From Pontibacillus chungwhensis (GTDB lineage: Bacteria; Bacillota; Bacilli; Bacillales; BH030062), in contig NZ_CP126446.1 in assembly GCF_030166655.1 (NCBI RefSeq), positions 2,232,001 through 2,296,000 of the forward strand: a stretch of 64,000 nucleotides of DNA. Direction: 5' to 3'. The translations under genes and the position numbers were made by a program. Under the pieces are notes generated by a model. That model saw only the letters and a program-made list of their open reading frames with translations. It had not been told where the DNA came from and did no database searches. Positions 52,978-62,474 of this stretch are shown one piece after another. Within the stretch, counting starts at the first letter, position 1, and each line of letters starts with the position of its first letter.

Positions 52978-54288
52978 TTAGACGTTTTCGGGGGGAGTGT
53001 ATGGCAAATCTAACCGGGTCATTTCCTGATAAGATTCTCGTTTAATAACCAATTGATGATGACCATCCTCTACAAAAACAACAGCCGATTTAGGAAATCG
53101 ATTGTAATGGTTACTCATGGAATACCCATAAGCTCCCGTGCTAAATGTAGCTAGCAGGTCTCCACTCTCCACTATAGGAACATCTATATCCCATATTAAC
53201 ATATCTCCAGACTCACAGCACTTCCCTGCAATAGAAACCGTTGTTTGTTTCTCTTGATTGACCTTATTTGCTACCACTGCTTCATATTTAGCAGAATACA
53301 GAGCCGGTCGTAAATTGTCGGTCATTCCCCCATCGACAGCCACATACGTCCGTACATTTGGGATATTCTTTATTGACCCAATTGTATACAAAGTAACTCC
53401 AGCATCACCAACTATTGCTCGACCTGGTTCAATCCAAATCTCAGGAAAAGTGAAATTATAGGAATCTACTTGGACTTTTACCTCTTTAACTAATCTATGT
53501 ACATAATGAGATAATGGGAGTGGCTCATCGGAATCTGTGTACTTAATGCCGAATCCACCACCTAAATTAAGAACTTCCGGATGAAAGCCATACGTTTCTT
53601 TCCAGGCACCTAAGGCTTCATATAATTTTCTAATAGCCATAATAAAGCCATCTGTCTCGAAGATTTGCGAACCTATATGGCAGTGTAGCCCTTTTAAGCT
53701 CATATGTTCTTGATCTTTCAGAAGATACTGAACCGCTTTGTCAGCTTGACCGTTCCATAAGTCAAATCCAAATTTTGAATCTTCTTGCCCAGTAAGAATA
53801 TAATCATGTGTATGCGCCTCGATTCCTGGAGTCACGCGGAGCAATACATCCATAGAAGCATTTCTTTCAGCCAACAAACCTTGTAATAGCTCCATTTCAA
53901 AGAAGTTGTCGATTACAATGCAACCGATTTGTTGATCGATTGCCATTTCTAATTCCTGAATGCTCTTGTTATTTCCATGTAAATGAATGCGTTCTGGAGG
54001 AAACGATGCTTCTAATGCTGTGTATAATTCTCCTTGCGAAACCACATCTAGACTAAGTCCTTCATCTTTCGCCACTTGAAGCATGGCTATGGAGGAAAAT
54101 GCTTTTGAAGCATACGCGACCTGAGCTTCAACTCCTAACTCCTTGAAGGTATCCACAAAGTTCCGAGCATTTCGTCTAATTTGATTTACATCATATACAA
54201 ATAAAGGTGTACCATAGGTTGAAGCAAGTTCAACCGCATCCACACCGCCGATCATTAAGTGTCCGGGTTCATTCATTTCCTGTTCCAT
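52978..54288 (-). CDS. lysA: Diaminopimelate decarboxylase
   Basis: A 436-residue PLP enzyme that makes lysine from meso-diaminopimelate. The PLP lysine is in YASKAF (about 59-64), the glycine loop is GGGFG (about 245), and substrate-binding segments include EPGRAIVGDAG (about 292) and CCESGD (about 355). In sporulating bacilli, diverting diaminopimelate also matters for dipicolinic acid and cortex synthesis. GGGAGTG site. It is separated from the spoVA operon by a terminator. Confidence 0.95.
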   Translation of the reverse strand: MEQEMNEPGHLMIGGVDAVELASTYGTPLFVYDVNQIRRNARNFVDTFKELGVEAQVAYASKAFSSIAMLQVAKDEGLSLDVVSQGELYTALEASFPPERIHLHGNNKSIQELEMAIDQQIGCIVIDNFFEMELLQGLLAERNASMDVLLRVTPGIEAHTHDYILTGQEDSKFGFDLWNGQADKAVQYLLKDQEHMSLKGLHCHIGSQIFETDGFIMAIRKLYEALGAWKETYGFHPEVLNLGGGFGIKYTDSDEPLPLSHYVHRLVKEVKVQVDSYNFTFPEIWIEPGRAIVGDAGVTLYTIGSIKNIPNVRTYVAVDGGMTDNLRPALYSAKYEAVVANKVNQEKQTTVSIAGKCCESGDMLIWDIDVPIVESGDLLATFSTGAYGYSMSNHYNRFPKSAVVFVEDGHHQLVIKRESYQEMTRLDLPYTPPENV

Positions 54289-54317
54289 TTAAGTCACTCC
54301 CGTTCTACGTCAAACCA

Positions 54318-54350
54318 TGAAAAAGAAGACAGAATGATGCTGCCTTCTTT
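54318..54350 (-). terminator. Terminator of the spoVA operon
   Basis: AAAGAAG-CAG arms pair around an eight-base loop, then TTTTTC on the minus strand, between spoVAF and lysA. Confidence 0.65.
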
Positions 54351-54408
54351 CATTCGTTAGAAGATTAAAATAAATTTACCACATCATAAGTTGTTATTCA
54401 ATAAACAA

Positions 54409-55878
54409 CTACGACTGACGATAATCGTTTTGAGGCTTGACGATACTTGGACGATTCTTCGCTAAAGGAACAGCTACACGGAAAAGGATTTGCATGAGCG
54501 CTCCAAAGTTAAACGGTAAAAACGGCCAAAAATACGGGGTATTTAAAGAGTTCGTTCTTGTTAACAACAGTACATAGAGGGTAAATCCGATAACAAATCC
54601 TTTAATACCAAATAGAGCTGTGATTAACAATAATGTGATTCGACTGATCTTATTTGCCACACTAAGCTCATAACTAGGTGTAGCAAATGAGCCAATAGCA
54701 CTCATCGAAACATATAAGATAACTTCAGGGATAAACAATCCTACGTCAATGGCAATTTGTCCAATCAATACAGCAGCAATTAGACCCATTGCCGTCGAGA
54801 GCGGGGTCGGCGTGTGAATCGCTGCAATCCTCAAAAATTCAATTCCTATATCTGCGATTAACAACTGAGCAAATACAGGGATGTTACTCTCATCGTGTGG
54901 ACCTATAAACTTTAACGATTGGGGCAATAACGTTGGATCATCGACCATGAGTAGCCAAAAAGGTAATAAGAATACAGACATAAAGATTCCCAAATAACGA
55001 ATCCAGCGAACGAATGATCCTACGATGGGAGCTTGACGGTATTCCTCTGCATGTTGCACATGATGAAAAAATGTTGTAGGTGTGATAATCATACTTGGTG
55101 ATGTATCCACCATAATTAACACGTGGCCCTCAAACAAATGAGCAGATGCTACGTCAGGTCTTTCTGTATAGCGTACAAGCGGGAAAGGATTTTTCCCCTG
55201 GCTTACCAAATACTCTTCAACAGTTTTATCCGCCATCGATAACCCATCTATATCAATGCTTTGAATTTCCTCTTTAATAAGTTTAATTAAACCTTGATCA
55301 GCAACATCTTGTAAGTATGAAATACAAACGTCGGTCTTGGAGCGTTCGCCAACCTGAAAGATTTCGTGGCGAAGCCGCTCATCTCTCACCCGTCGGCGTG
55401 TTAGTGATGTATTCTCGATGATATTCTCTGTATACCCATCCCGTGAACCTCGGACAACCTTTTCTGTGTCAGGCTCACTAGGTGTTCGTCCAGGGTACAT
55501 ACGGACATCTACTATAAACGCTTCACTATATCCATCAATAAATACGATAATTAATCCTGACAGCAGCTGGGTTGTTGCTTCACCTAGATCTTTTACTTTT
55601 GACACTTGTTGATGGACTAATCGATTCTCTACAATGGAGAATAATTTAGATTTATTATGTCGTTCAACATCATTGATCTCAATTAACTTCTTCATTAGTT
55701 CAATAATGTATTGAGTATCACACATGCCTGTTAAGTAGTAAATATCAATGTCTTTTTCAAATACTTTAATCTTTCTAAAACCTAGATCAAATGATACTCC
55801 TACCCCGACGCGATCTTTAAGAAATTGCTCATTTTCTTTTATTTTGGAAGAGATCGGTTGACTACTCCCCTTTTTCAT
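54409..55878 (-). CDS. spoVAF: SpoVAF, GerA-family membrane protein of the spoVA operon
   Basis: A 489-residue protein of the GerA/SpoVAF family: a soluble N-terminal half (about 1-285) and a C-terminal half with about five transmembrane helices (about 290-460). It is thought to assemble with FigP into a channel that amplifies ion release during germination. It overlaps spoVAEA by 17 bases and is the last gene of the operon, before its terminator. Confidence 0.94.
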   Translation of the reverse strand: MKKGSSQPISSKIKENEQFLKDRVGVGVSFDLGFRKIKVFEKDIDIYYLTGMCDTQYIIELMKKLIEINDVERHNKSKLFSIVENRLVHQQVSKVKDLGEATTQLLSGLIIVFIDGYSEAFIVDVRMYPGRTPSEPDTEKVVRGSRDGYTENIIENTSLTRRRVRDERLRHEIFQVGERSKTDVCISYLQDVADQGLIKLIKEEIQSIDIDGLSMADKTVEEYLVSQGKNPFPLVRYTERPDVASAHLFEGHVLIMVDTSPSMIITPTTFFHHVQHAEEYRQAPIVGSFVRWIRYLGIFMSVFLLPFWLLMVDDPTLLPQSLKFIGPHDESNIPVFAQLLIADIGIEFLRIAAIHTPTPLSTAMGLIAAVLIGQIAIDVGLFIPEVILYVSMSAIGSFATPSYELSVANKISRITLLLITALFGIKGFVIGFTLYVLLLTRTNSLNTPYFWPFLPFNFGALMQILFRVAVPLAKNRPSIVKPQNDYRQS

Positions 55879-56443
55879 TTTTATCAGCCCTTTCCAAAAT
55901 CAGTTCAATCGCCTTCCTTGTTATTGGCACTCCCTTTTTTAAGTCGTCTTGGCCATACATTTTACCGATATCTCCAATGGCAACTACAGTAGGAATATCC
56001 AATTCATCAAGGGAATAGACCGTATCCCCACTAATTCGACCAATTTCCATTTCTCTTTCCCCTTCTTTGTCGACCCCTTCTGCAACAATTTCCCCTTTCC
56101 GATCGATAGCGAATGTAAATCTTGACCACTCACGGAAACGAGTATGAGAAGCTACTGCTATCGCTCCGATAATATCAATCGAAGGCTCCTTGGCTAAATC
56201 TAATAACACTCGCTCCCCTGGCCCAACCCCTTGGATTCCTGCGTCATCTAATAAAACATAAACGGGTTCAGCCTTGGCTCTATTAACCGCTTTAATAATT
56301 TCCCCAGAAGACGCTGTCGTCGGATTAGCGGAATATTCAGCAAGAGAAGTTCCTCCGATTTCTCTTGCCAAATAATCTATAGCGTTCCTGGCATATTCAT
56401 CTCCGTCTGTAATGACAATGACTTGTTTTGAAAGCATATGCAT
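55862..56443 (-). CDS. spoVAEA: SpoVAEA, soluble subunit of the dipicolinate channel
   Basis: A 193-residue soluble protein with segments DGDEYARNAIDYLAREIGGTS (first part about 13-24) and DDAGIQGVGPGERVLLDLA (about 77). In spores it sits on the outer face of the inner membrane and helps gate Ca-dipicolinate release. It follows spoVAEB directly and overlaps spoVAF. Confidence 0.93.
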   Translation of the reverse strand: MHMLSKQVIVITDGDEYARNAIDYLAREIGGTSLAEYSANPTTASSGEIIKAVNRAKAEPVYVLLDDAGIQGVGPGERVLLDLAKEPSIDIIGAIAVASHTRFREWSRFTFAIDRKGEIVAEGVDKEGEREMEIGRISGDTVYSLDELDIPTVVAIGDIGKMYGQDDLKKGVPITRKAIELILERADKNEKGE

Positions 56444-56794
56444 CTATCCTTTCGGTTTGAATACAAGGGCGACAAGGAAGCCAAACAAAATGGCTGATGC
56501 GATTCCAACGGATGTTAAATGAAAGATCCCAATTCCAATACCAAGCAGCCCATTCTTATCTGCTTGTTCCATAGCTCCATGTAACAAGGAATGACCAAAG
56601 CTCGTAATCGGTACGGTAGCCCCCGCTCCTGCAAATTCAATTAGTTTATCGTATATATTAAAACCATCGAGAACAGCACCAGATACTACAAAGGAAGCCA
56701 TAACGTGCGCTGGGGTTAATTTAAATACATCTAATAAGATTTGACCAATAACACAAATGGCCCCTCCTACTACAAACGCCCACACATAATCCAT
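56444..56794 (-). CDS. spoVAEB: SpoVAEB, membrane subunit of the dipicolinate channel
   Basis: A 116-residue membrane protein with three to four transmembrane helices; [20 protein letters not shown] (about 56-75) is typical of SpoVAE/SpoVAC. Starts one base into the spoVAD stop (TAATG) behind GAGGAGG. Part of the dipicolinic acid channel with SpoVAC. Confidence 0.93.
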   Translation of the reverse strand: MDYVWAFVVGGAICVIGQILLDVFKLTPAHVMASFVVSGAVLDGFNIYDKLIEFAGAGATVPITSFGHSLLHGAMEQADKNGLLGIGIGIFHLTSVGIASAILFGFLVALVFKPKG

Positions 56795-57807
56795 TATTGT
56801 TCCTCCTCTCGCATTAATACGACGCCGTGAGCTATTGTTGGAATCGATTCCTTTTGTTGAACCATGGTAGGACTCATTAGGGCTCCAGTTGCTACAACTA
56901 ATATGCGCTTATATTTTCCTTTTTCAAGTGCCTGAATTAAATGGCCATATGTCACAACGGCTGAGCATGCACAACCACTTCCTCCAGCAAAAACTTCCTG
57001 ATCGCTGTTGTAAATCATGAGTCCACAATCGTTATGAACTTGTTCCATATTGTACCCATCTTCTTTTAACATGTCCTTTACAATTGGACTTCCAACACCT
57101 GATAGGTCTCCTGTTACAATCAAGTCATAATCCGTCGGTAGTCTGCCCATATCTTCAAAGTGTGTCTTAATGGTGTCATAAGCCGCAGGAGCCATAGCCG
57201 ATCCCATATCGAACGGGTCTTTAGCTCCATAATCCATTACTTTACCAATAGTAGCCGCTTCAACACGAATGCTTGACTTTTTCTTACTCACAAGAGCAGC
57301 ACCTGCACCAGTTACTGTAGAGGTAGCTGTCTTTGGTTTTTGGCCTCCATACTCCGTTGGATAGCGAAACTGTCTTTCAGCTGTTGCATTATGACTACTC
57401 ACAGCAGCCACAACATGATTAGCAAATCCACCGTCTACAAGAGCACTTCCTACAGCTAACGTTTCCATTGAAGTTGAACAAGCACCGAACATACAAAGAA
57501 ATGGAATGGATAAAGAACGGGCTAGATAGTTAGAGGTAACATTCTGATTTAACAAATCACCTGCTAAGAACAGATCAACCTGTTCCTTCGTAAGCTCGCC
57601 TTTGTTGAGACAAGACTGTACGGCTGTTTCCATTAGTTTTCGTTCAGCTAACTCCCAATTGCCCTCATCACAATGAAGATTCTCAAAACTCTTATCAAAA
57701 GTACCGGCTAAAGGTCCTTTTGCTTCCCTCGGACCGACAGCTGTACCCGTAGCATTAATATAAATGGGGTTTTCATATACCCAAGATTGTTTCCCTTGCT
57801 TTCGCAT
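56794..57807 (-). CDS. spoVAD: SpoVAD, dipicolinate-binding subunit
   Basis: A 337-residue thiolase-fold protein that binds dipicolinic acid on the forespore inner membrane surface and blocks or guides the channel. Segments [20 protein letters not shown] (about 15-34) and [18 protein letters not shown] (about 108) are typical. ATG 57807 follows GGAGGTG; the in-frame GTG at 57816 lies in that site. Confidence 0.95.
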   Translation of the reverse strand: MRKQGKQSWVYENPIYINATGTAVGPREAKGPLAGTFDKSFENLHCDEGNWELAERKLMETAVQSCLNKGELTKEQVDLFLAGDLLNQNVTSNYLARSLSIPFLCMFGACSTSMETLAVGSALVDGGFANHVVAAVSSHNATAERQFRYPTEYGGQKPKTATSTVTGAGAALVSKKKSSIRVEAATIGKVMDYGAKDPFDMGSAMAPAAYDTIKTHFEDMGRLPTDYDLIVTGDLSGVGSPIVKDMLKEDGYNMEQVHNDCGLMIYNSDQEVFAGGSGCACSAVVTYGHLIQALEKGKYKRILVVATGALMSPTMVQQKESIPTIAHGVVLMREEEQ

Positions 57808-57819
57808 GAAGGTCACCTC

Positions 57820-58275
57820 CTATAGAATGAGTTTAAATACGTAACGCACAATCCCTACAACATAGGCTGCTACCACTCCAAACACAATGACAGACCCTGC
57901 TAATTTAAATAAGTTTGTTGCAATCCCAAGCACAATTCCTTCACTTTTATGTTCAAGCGCAGCACTTGTTATCGAATTAGCAAACCCTGTTACTGGTACA
58001 GCGGATCCTGCACCTGCAAATTGCCCAATCTTATCATAAATACCAAATCCGGTAAGGAGGGATGCAATAAGGATTAGCGTTGTAACCGTATAGTTTCCTG
58101 CATCCTTTTCAGAAACATCCATCACGTTCATATAAAGCTCCGTAAGAACTTGGCCAAATGCACAAATCAGACCCCCAACTAAAAAAGCCTTCAAACAATT
58201 ACTGAATAACGCTGGCTTTGGCTGGTATTCCTTGATCGTGTTGTTGTATTGCTGTTGATTAAATTTCTCACTCAT
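57820..58275 (-). CDS. spoVAC: SpoVAC, membrane subunit of the dipicolinate channel
   Basis: A 151-residue membrane protein with about four helices and the segment GAGSAVPVTGFANSITSAAL (about 91-110), a mechanosensitive pore component. ATG 58275 lies seven bases after GAGGTG, so the in-frame GTG at 58284 is rejected. Twelve bases separate it from spoVAD. Confidence 0.94.
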   Translation of the reverse strand: MSEKFNQQQYNNTIKEYQPKPALFSNCLKAFLVGGLICAFGQVLTELYMNVMDVSEKDAGNYTVTTLILIASLLTGFGIYDKIGQFAGAGSAVPVTGFANSITSAALEHKSEGIVLGIATNLFKLAGSVIVFGVVAAYVVGIVRYVFKLIL

Positions 58276-58289
58276 TTTGGTCACCTCAT

Positions 58290-58703
58290 TTATTTAACAA
58301 AAATCGTCCATTGAAATAATGATCCTGTAATTTTCCCTAAAACAATAGCCATAAGAAACCACAAAAGACTTCGTTCTACTCCAATACGCCTCGCCAGAAT
58401 CGGAAAGACATTTAATACTTCTGTCAGTGCTGCCGCCAGCATTCCTATGAAGATCCCATGGAACAATCCCCATATAGAACTCAAGAATGTTGGAAATCCA
58501 AAGGGACTATCATTAAATGATAAAAATGTGCCTGATAAGACCCCCAATACAACGCTTCCTTCATACCATTTTGTATAGATAGCACTCTTACTCAATTGTA
58601 TAAGTCTCGGTATAATACCAAGCACTGTTAAAAATGCAACAAAACCTGCTCCTACAGCCAGCCCACCAGCAAGGCCAACAAATAGTTCAATCAGTGGAAT
58701 CAT
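58290..58703 (-). CDS. spoVAB: SpoVAB membrane protein
   Basis: A 137-residue membrane protein with four to five helices (GLAGGLAVGAGFVAFLTVLG, about 10-29). The ATG at 58703 is chosen to match the usual length and N-terminus; an earlier in-frame ATG at 58736 is deep inside spoVAA and lacks a ribosome-binding site. The site before 58703 is also weak, suggesting translational coupling to spoVAA. Confidence 0.85.
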   Translation of the reverse strand: MIPLIELFVGLAGGLAVGAGFVAFLTVLGIIPRLIQLSKSAIYTKWYEGSVVLGVLSGTFLSFNDSPFGFPTFLSSIWGLFHGIFIGMLAAALTEVLNVFPILARRIGVERSLLWFLMAIVLGKITGSLFQWTIFVK

Positions 58704-59316
58704 GTTTCTTATGATCCTGATTGATTTGGTTCTCATGATAAGAAACGTACTGGTCCAAGTCTTGCTGGTATTTGTGCATTTCTATTTCAAGAGGACTTGG
58801 CTCTTCATTAATTCGTTTCTTAAATAAGTGGTTAAAGAATAAAATCATGCCGATCCCTAAACCAATGGAATAAGGGACTTGCAGCCAGAGCGGATGTTTT
58901 ATGCGTTCCCCTGTCAATAAGAAATGCAAGTGCTGATGGACTTCTTCCATACTGACATCGAAGTGAAAGTTCATAATAGCCATACCAGCTCCTATAAATA
59001 GTAAAAGCCAGATGAGAACGACATAGAGTAGCGCAGGTTTTTTTCGCTTAGAAGGAATCATGACGATGGTTTGATTAGGCCCCATCGGTTGAAACTCAAG
59101 CTCTTTAAACGTTTGACTAAGTTCATAAATCACACGAAATACGTCAATAATGACAATGTTTTTATCTTGTGTTGAAACGGTATGGATGACGACGTTATTT
59201 AATTTCTCTGTCAACCGCGTACTTGCAGAAATGAGCGCAATATCAGACAAATAAATAACTTGATGACGATATCCGTTTATTTTTTGCTTCATTCTTATAT
59301 AAACGACCTCGCTCAT
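58687..59316 (-). CDS. spoVAA: SpoVAA
   Basis: A 209-residue protein, first gene of the operon, with an N-terminal cytosolic domain and two transmembrane helices (about 97-117 and 150-172). It is required with the other SpoVA proteins for dipicolinic acid uptake into the forespore. ATG 59316 follows GAGGAGG. It lies directly downstream of sigF, with a consensus SigG promoter between. Confidence 0.92.
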   Translation of the reverse strand: MSEVVYIRMKQKINGYRHQVIYLSDIALISASTRLTEKLNNVVIHTVSTQDKNIVIIDVFRVIYELSQTFKELEFQPMGPNQTIVMIPSKRKKPALLYVVLIWLLLFIGAGMAIMNFHFDVSMEEVHQHLHFLLTGERIKHPLWLQVPYSIGLGIGMILFFNHLFKKRINEEPSPLEIEMHKYQQDLDQYVSYHENQINQDHKKHDSTD

Positions 59317-59349
59317 CTCGCATCCTCCTCAACAAGAAATGTTTATAAA

Positions 59350-59379
59350 TAGTATGAGTTTCATGTCCTCGAATCATGC
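59350..59379 (-). promoter_or_regulatory. SigG promoter of the spoVA operon
   Basis: GCATG (59375-59379), 18-base spacer, CATACTA (59350-59356) on the minus strand; both match the SigG consensus (GHATR and CATAMTA). It lies about 34 bases before spoVAA, where SigG control is expected. Confidence 0.75.
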
Positions 59380-59408
59380 GTTTACATCTTTTGTAAAATA
59401 CTTTCCAT

Positions 59409-59446
59409 AAAAAAGGTGCCTCCTCATATTGAGGAGACACCTTTTT
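59409..59446 (-). terminator. Terminator of spoIIA-sigF
   Basis: AAAAAGGTG-CTCCTC arms pair with one mismatch around a four- to six-base loop, followed by a T run on the minus strand, next to the sigF stop codon. Confidence 0.85.
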
Positions 59447-60206
59447 ACTCGTTCATCTGATTTTTGATGAAGGCCAGAATTTTTTTCTCAAGTCGAGATA
59501 CTTGAACTTGTGATATACCCAGCCTATCTGCTACGTCAGACTGCGTTTGATCTTTAAAATACCGTAAGTATATAATGAGACGTTCTCTCTCATCTAAGGA
59601 CCGAATTGCTTCTTCTAATGCCATTTTGTCAAACCACTTTGTATCTTGATCAGCGATTTGGTCCAAAAGAGTGATTGGGTCACCGTCATTTTCATAAACG
59701 GTTTCATGAATCGAGTGTGGCGCTTTGGAAGCTTCTTGGGCTAAAACAACATCTTCTGCTGAAATATCTAATTCTTTCGCAAGTTCTTGAACAGTTGGGG
59801 CACGGCCATATACTTTGGTAAGTTCATCTTTTTTCTTACGAATCTTATTTCCAGTTTCCTTGAGACTACGGCTGACCTTAACACTACCATCATCTCGTAT
59901 AAACCTTTGAATTTCACCGATAATCATAGGAACAGCATAAGTGGAAAACTTCACATCATAGGAAAGATCAAACTTATCTACCGACTTTAATAAACCAATA
60001 CAACCAATCTGAAATAAGTCATCAGGATCATAACCCCGATTTAGAAACCGCTGTACAACGGACCAAACTAATCGCATATTCTTTTCAACAAGGATATTCC
60101 GTGACTCTTGATCACCTTGTTGACTTAATTCAATATACGCTTTGACTTGTTGATCAGAAAGTTGCTCTTGTTTTTTGTTTTGTTTTAGTTCCACATCCAT
60201 ACGCAT
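59445..60206 (-). CDS. sigF: Forespore sigma factor SigF (SpoIIAC)
   Basis: A 253-residue sigma-70 family factor, first forespore-specific sigma in sporulation. Region 2 (YDPDDLFQIGCIGLLKSVD, about 59-77; KFSTYAVPMIIGEI) and region 4 (QSDVADRLGISQVQVSRLEKK, helix-turn-helix about 218-238) are clear. It is held inactive by SpoIIAB. Third gene of spoIIA, six bases after spoIIAB. Confidence 0.97.
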   Translation of the reverse strand: MRMDVELKQNKKQEQLSDQQVKAYIELSQQGDQESRNILVEKNMRLVWSVVQRFLNRGYDPDDLFQIGCIGLLKSVDKFDLSYDVKFSTYAVPMIIGEIQRFIRDDGSVKVSRSLKETGNKIRKKKDELTKVYGRAPTVQELAKELDISAEDVVLAQEASKAPHSIHETVYENDGDPITLLDQIADQDTKWFDKMALEEAIRSLDERERLIIYLRYFKDQTQSDVADRLGISQVQVSRLEKKILAFIKNQMNE

Positions 60207-60212
60207 GACCCC

Positions 60213-60653
60213 TTAATTACATAAGGTTTTGCTTTTTTTTAGGTGTTTGACTAATCGAACTGTCGTGCCTTCCCCGGGAATTGATGTGATATCCACTTCA
60301 TCCATAAAGTTCTCCATGATGGTAAAGCCCATTCCAGATCGCTCTAACTCTGGCTTTGATGTATATAAAGGCTGTTTAGCTTCATCTACGTTTTCAATTC
60401 CCATACCCTCATCCCAAATGGAGATCGAAACGGTTCCTTCAGCAATCTCACAGTCAATATGGACAAGTCCTTCTGGATAGCCATCATAACCATGGATAAT
60501 GGCGTTGGTCACTGCTTCTGACACTACCGTTTTAATTTCAGTGAGTTCATCCATTGTAGGGTCTAGTTGTGTAATAAAAGCTGCTACGGTAACACGTGCA
60601 AAGGATTCATTTTCACTTAAGGCCGAGAATTGGATATGCATTTCATTCTTCAT
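60213..60653 (-). CDS. spoIIAB: Anti-sigma F factor SpoIIAB
   Basis: A 146-residue GHKL-fold protein kinase that binds and inhibits SigF and phosphorylates SpoIIAA. The N box is [11 protein letters not shown] (about 46-56), and WDEGMGI (about 80) and GMGFTIM (about 109) form the nucleotide pocket. Start overlaps the spoIIAA stop (TAATG). Confidence 0.97.
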   Translation of the reverse strand: MKNEMHIQFSALSENESFARVTVAAFITQLDPTMDELTEIKTVVSEAVTNAIIHGYDGYPEGLVHIDCEIAEGTVSISIWDEGMGIENVDEAKQPLYTSKPELERSGMGFTIMENFMDEVDITSIPGEGTTVRLVKHLKKSKTLCN

Positions 60654-61006
60654 TAGGAAGCCACCCCCAACGTTTCAAGTGCAAACGCCTCGTTTTCTTC
60701 TAAACGAATAATTTTGAATAACCCTGACATTTCAAATAACCTTTGTACAGCAGGTGAAATGGAACAAACCACCATTTCTCCTCCCTGTTGCTTGACTTCT
60801 TTATATCTACCTAGAATCACGCCTAGTCCTGAACTATCCATAAAGCTTAACGATTCTAAATTTAGAATCACATGCTTCAGGTTCTGCCGCGATAAAATGT
60901 CCTGCCAGTCATTACGTAAATTCTCTGCTTCATGATGATCAAGTTCGCCAGACAGGCGAACCAATAAAACGTGCTGTTTTGTTTCAAAGTGAACTGAAAG
61001 ACTCAC
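60653..61006 (-). CDS. spoIIAA: Anti-anti-sigma factor SpoIIAA
   Basis: A 117-residue STAS-domain protein that, when dephosphorylated by SpoIIE, frees SigF from SpoIIAB. The phosphorylated serine is in MDSSGLG (about 56-62). GTG start at 61006 behind AAGGAGG. First gene of spoIIAA-spoIIAB-sigF. Confidence 0.97.
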   Translation of the reverse strand: MSLSVHFETKQHVLLVRLSGELDHHEAENLRNDWQDILSRQNLKHVILNLESLSFMDSSGLGVILGRYKEVKQQGGEMVVCSISPAVQRLFEMSGLFKIIRLEENEAFALETLGVAS

Positions 61007-61040
61007 TGGGGTTTCCTCCTTGTTAATGGGTTAATGAGTC

Positions 61041-61068
61041 TTTCTTCTTTTTTATGCCTATTTCCTGC
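61041..61068 (-). promoter_or_regulatory. Candidate SigH promoter of spoIIA
   Basis: GCAGGAAAT (-35 like AGGAWWW) and, 12 bases on, GAAGAAAG on the minus strand; the -10 is imperfect (consensus GAAT). A near-match to an inverted Spo0A box (TTTGTCA, 61074-61080) lies upstream. spoIIA is driven by SigH and Spo0A in B. subtilis. Confidence 0.35.
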
Positions 61069-61110
61069 ACCCTGACAAAACTAGTCGCATTTCGAGTAAA
61101 GGTCTTAAAT

Positions 61111-62277
61111 TTAGCGCTGTTTCACCATCTCGCTCATGGATCGTTTAAATAGCGTCCATATTCCGGCTTCTTCGACCGTTTCATTTACCACAATATCTGT
61201 TTTAGAGAGTGGCTTTCCATTGCTTGTAATGGTAAGCGTTCCAACGGTATCACCTTTTTGAATCGGTAGTGTTAGATCTTTTTTATAGACCAGGTTCTTC
61301 TCAACATTTTCAATCTTTTGGCCCTTTTTCTTTAATACACTGACGGATTCACTTGTCACTACATCCACTGTCGTTTTAGCCGCCCGTATATTTGTCAACT
61401 GATCTACTGCCTGATGGCGTTTATATAGGGATTCTGTTTCGTAATGGTTAAAGGCATAATCAAGCATAGCTGAAACATCCGAATTCCGGTCCTTTGGTGT
61501 TTCTGCTCCCATTACCACTGCAATAACCCTCATATCGTCCTTTTTAGCAGTTGCTGTTAAGCAGTACATGGCTTCTCTTGTAAAACCTGTCTTAAGGCCA
61601 TCCACACCGTTATAAAACTTTACAAGTTTATTTGTATTTACTAGCCAAAACTCATTATCGGTTCCTTTACGTAAATAATCTTCGTAAATGCTTGTGTACT
61701 TCGTAATCCCTTCGTGCTTAAGTAATTCTTTTGCCATTACTGCCATATCATGTGCTGTACTGTAATGGTCTTTAGCTGGTAAACCAGTGGTGTTTTGGAA
61801 TTTCGTATGTTTAAGTCCTAGTTCTTTTACTTTTTGATTCATTTGTTTAACAAATGCGGATTCACTTCCAGCAATTCGTTCTGCTAATGCTACAGAGGCA
61901 TCATTTCCAGAGGCCACCGCCACCCCTTTTAAGAGCTCCTCAACGGTCATTTCTTCCCCAGGCTCTAAGAAAATTTGAGATCCTCCCATGGAAGCAGCAT
62001 ATTCACTCGCACGGACTTTCTCATTAAGCTTTAGCTTCCCTTCATCAAGAGCTTCCATTACAAGGATCATTGTCATAATCTTCGTCATACTAGCTGGTGG
62101 AAGTGACTCCTCAGAGTTCTTCTCATAAAGGATCTCGCCTGTATCTCGCTCCAACAGAATAGCGGACTTCGCACTTTCTACTAACTCAGGACCTGACTCT
62201 TCTTTCGCATAAGAGGCAGGTGCAAACATTGTCATTATCATTGTCATCAACATGAACCAGACACCTATTTTTTTCAT
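61111..62277 (-). CDS. dacF: D-alanyl-D-alanine carboxypeptidase DacF
   Basis: A 388-residue low-molecular-weight PBP with signal peptide (about 1-24; ends ASYAKE) and motifs SMTK (about 63), SGND (about 123) and KTGF (about 232). It is made in the forespore under SigF and regulates cortex cross-linking together with DacB. ATG 62277 follows GGAGGGA; an in-frame ATG at 62316 is rejected. It precedes spoIIAA, as in B. subtilis. Confidence 0.95.
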   Translation of the reverse strand: MKKIGVWFMLMTMIMTMFAPASYAKEESGPELVESAKSAILLERDTGEILYEKNSEESLPPASMTKIMTMILVMEALDEGKLKLNEKVRASEYAASMGGSQIFLEPGEEMTVEELLKGVAVASGNDASVALAERIAGSESAFVKQMNQKVKELGLKHTKFQNTTGLPAKDHYSTAHDMAVMAKELLKHEGITKYTSIYEDYLRKGTDNEFWLVNTNKLVKFYNGVDGLKTGFTREAMYCLTATAKKDDMRVIAVVMGAETPKDRNSDVSAMLDYAFNHYETESLYKRHQAVDQLTNIRAAKTTVDVVTSESVSVLKKKGQKIENVEKNLVYKKDLTLPIQKGDTVGTLTITSNGKPLSKTDIVVNETVEEAGIWTLFKRSMSEMVKQR

Positions 62278-62305
62278 AGAGGTCCCTCCAATCTTTATGT
62301 TAGCT

Positions 62306-62333
62306 ATTTTTTCCAAGGCAAGAAAATATATAA
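62306..62333 (-). promoter_or_regulatory. Candidate SigF promoter of dacF
   Basis: TTATA (62329-62333) and, after 14 bases, GGAAAAAAT (62306-62314) on the minus strand; the second fits the SigF -10 GGNNANAMT, the first is one base off GYATA. About 30 bases before the dacF ATG. Confidence 0.45.
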
Positions 62334-62379
62334 CAAGAAAACCAAAAAAATAAAGCTTTACCCCAGTAAAGAACTAAAT

Positions 62380-62392
62380 GGTGTCAGACACC
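62380..62392. repeat. GGTGTC-A-GACACC palindrome
   Basis: A 13-base perfect palindrome in the dacF-pdp intergenic space. Similar GGTGTCNGACACC-type units recur between genes in Bacillaceae genomes (from memory). Only one clear copy was noticed in this window. Confidence 0.4.
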
Positions 62393-62419
62393 CTTCTTCT
62401 CTTTACTAGAGCAAAGCAC

Positions 62420-62465
62420 AAAAAAGCCCACTGCGGAGGGATGACTCCCTCAGCAGTGGGCTTTT
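62420..62465 (-). terminator. Terminator of pdp
   Basis: AAAAGCCCACTGC paired with GCAGTGGGCTTTT, with an inner GGAGGG/CTCCCT stem; flanked by A/T runs. Directly after pdp. Confidence 0.88.
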
Positions 62466-62474
62466 CATAATTTT

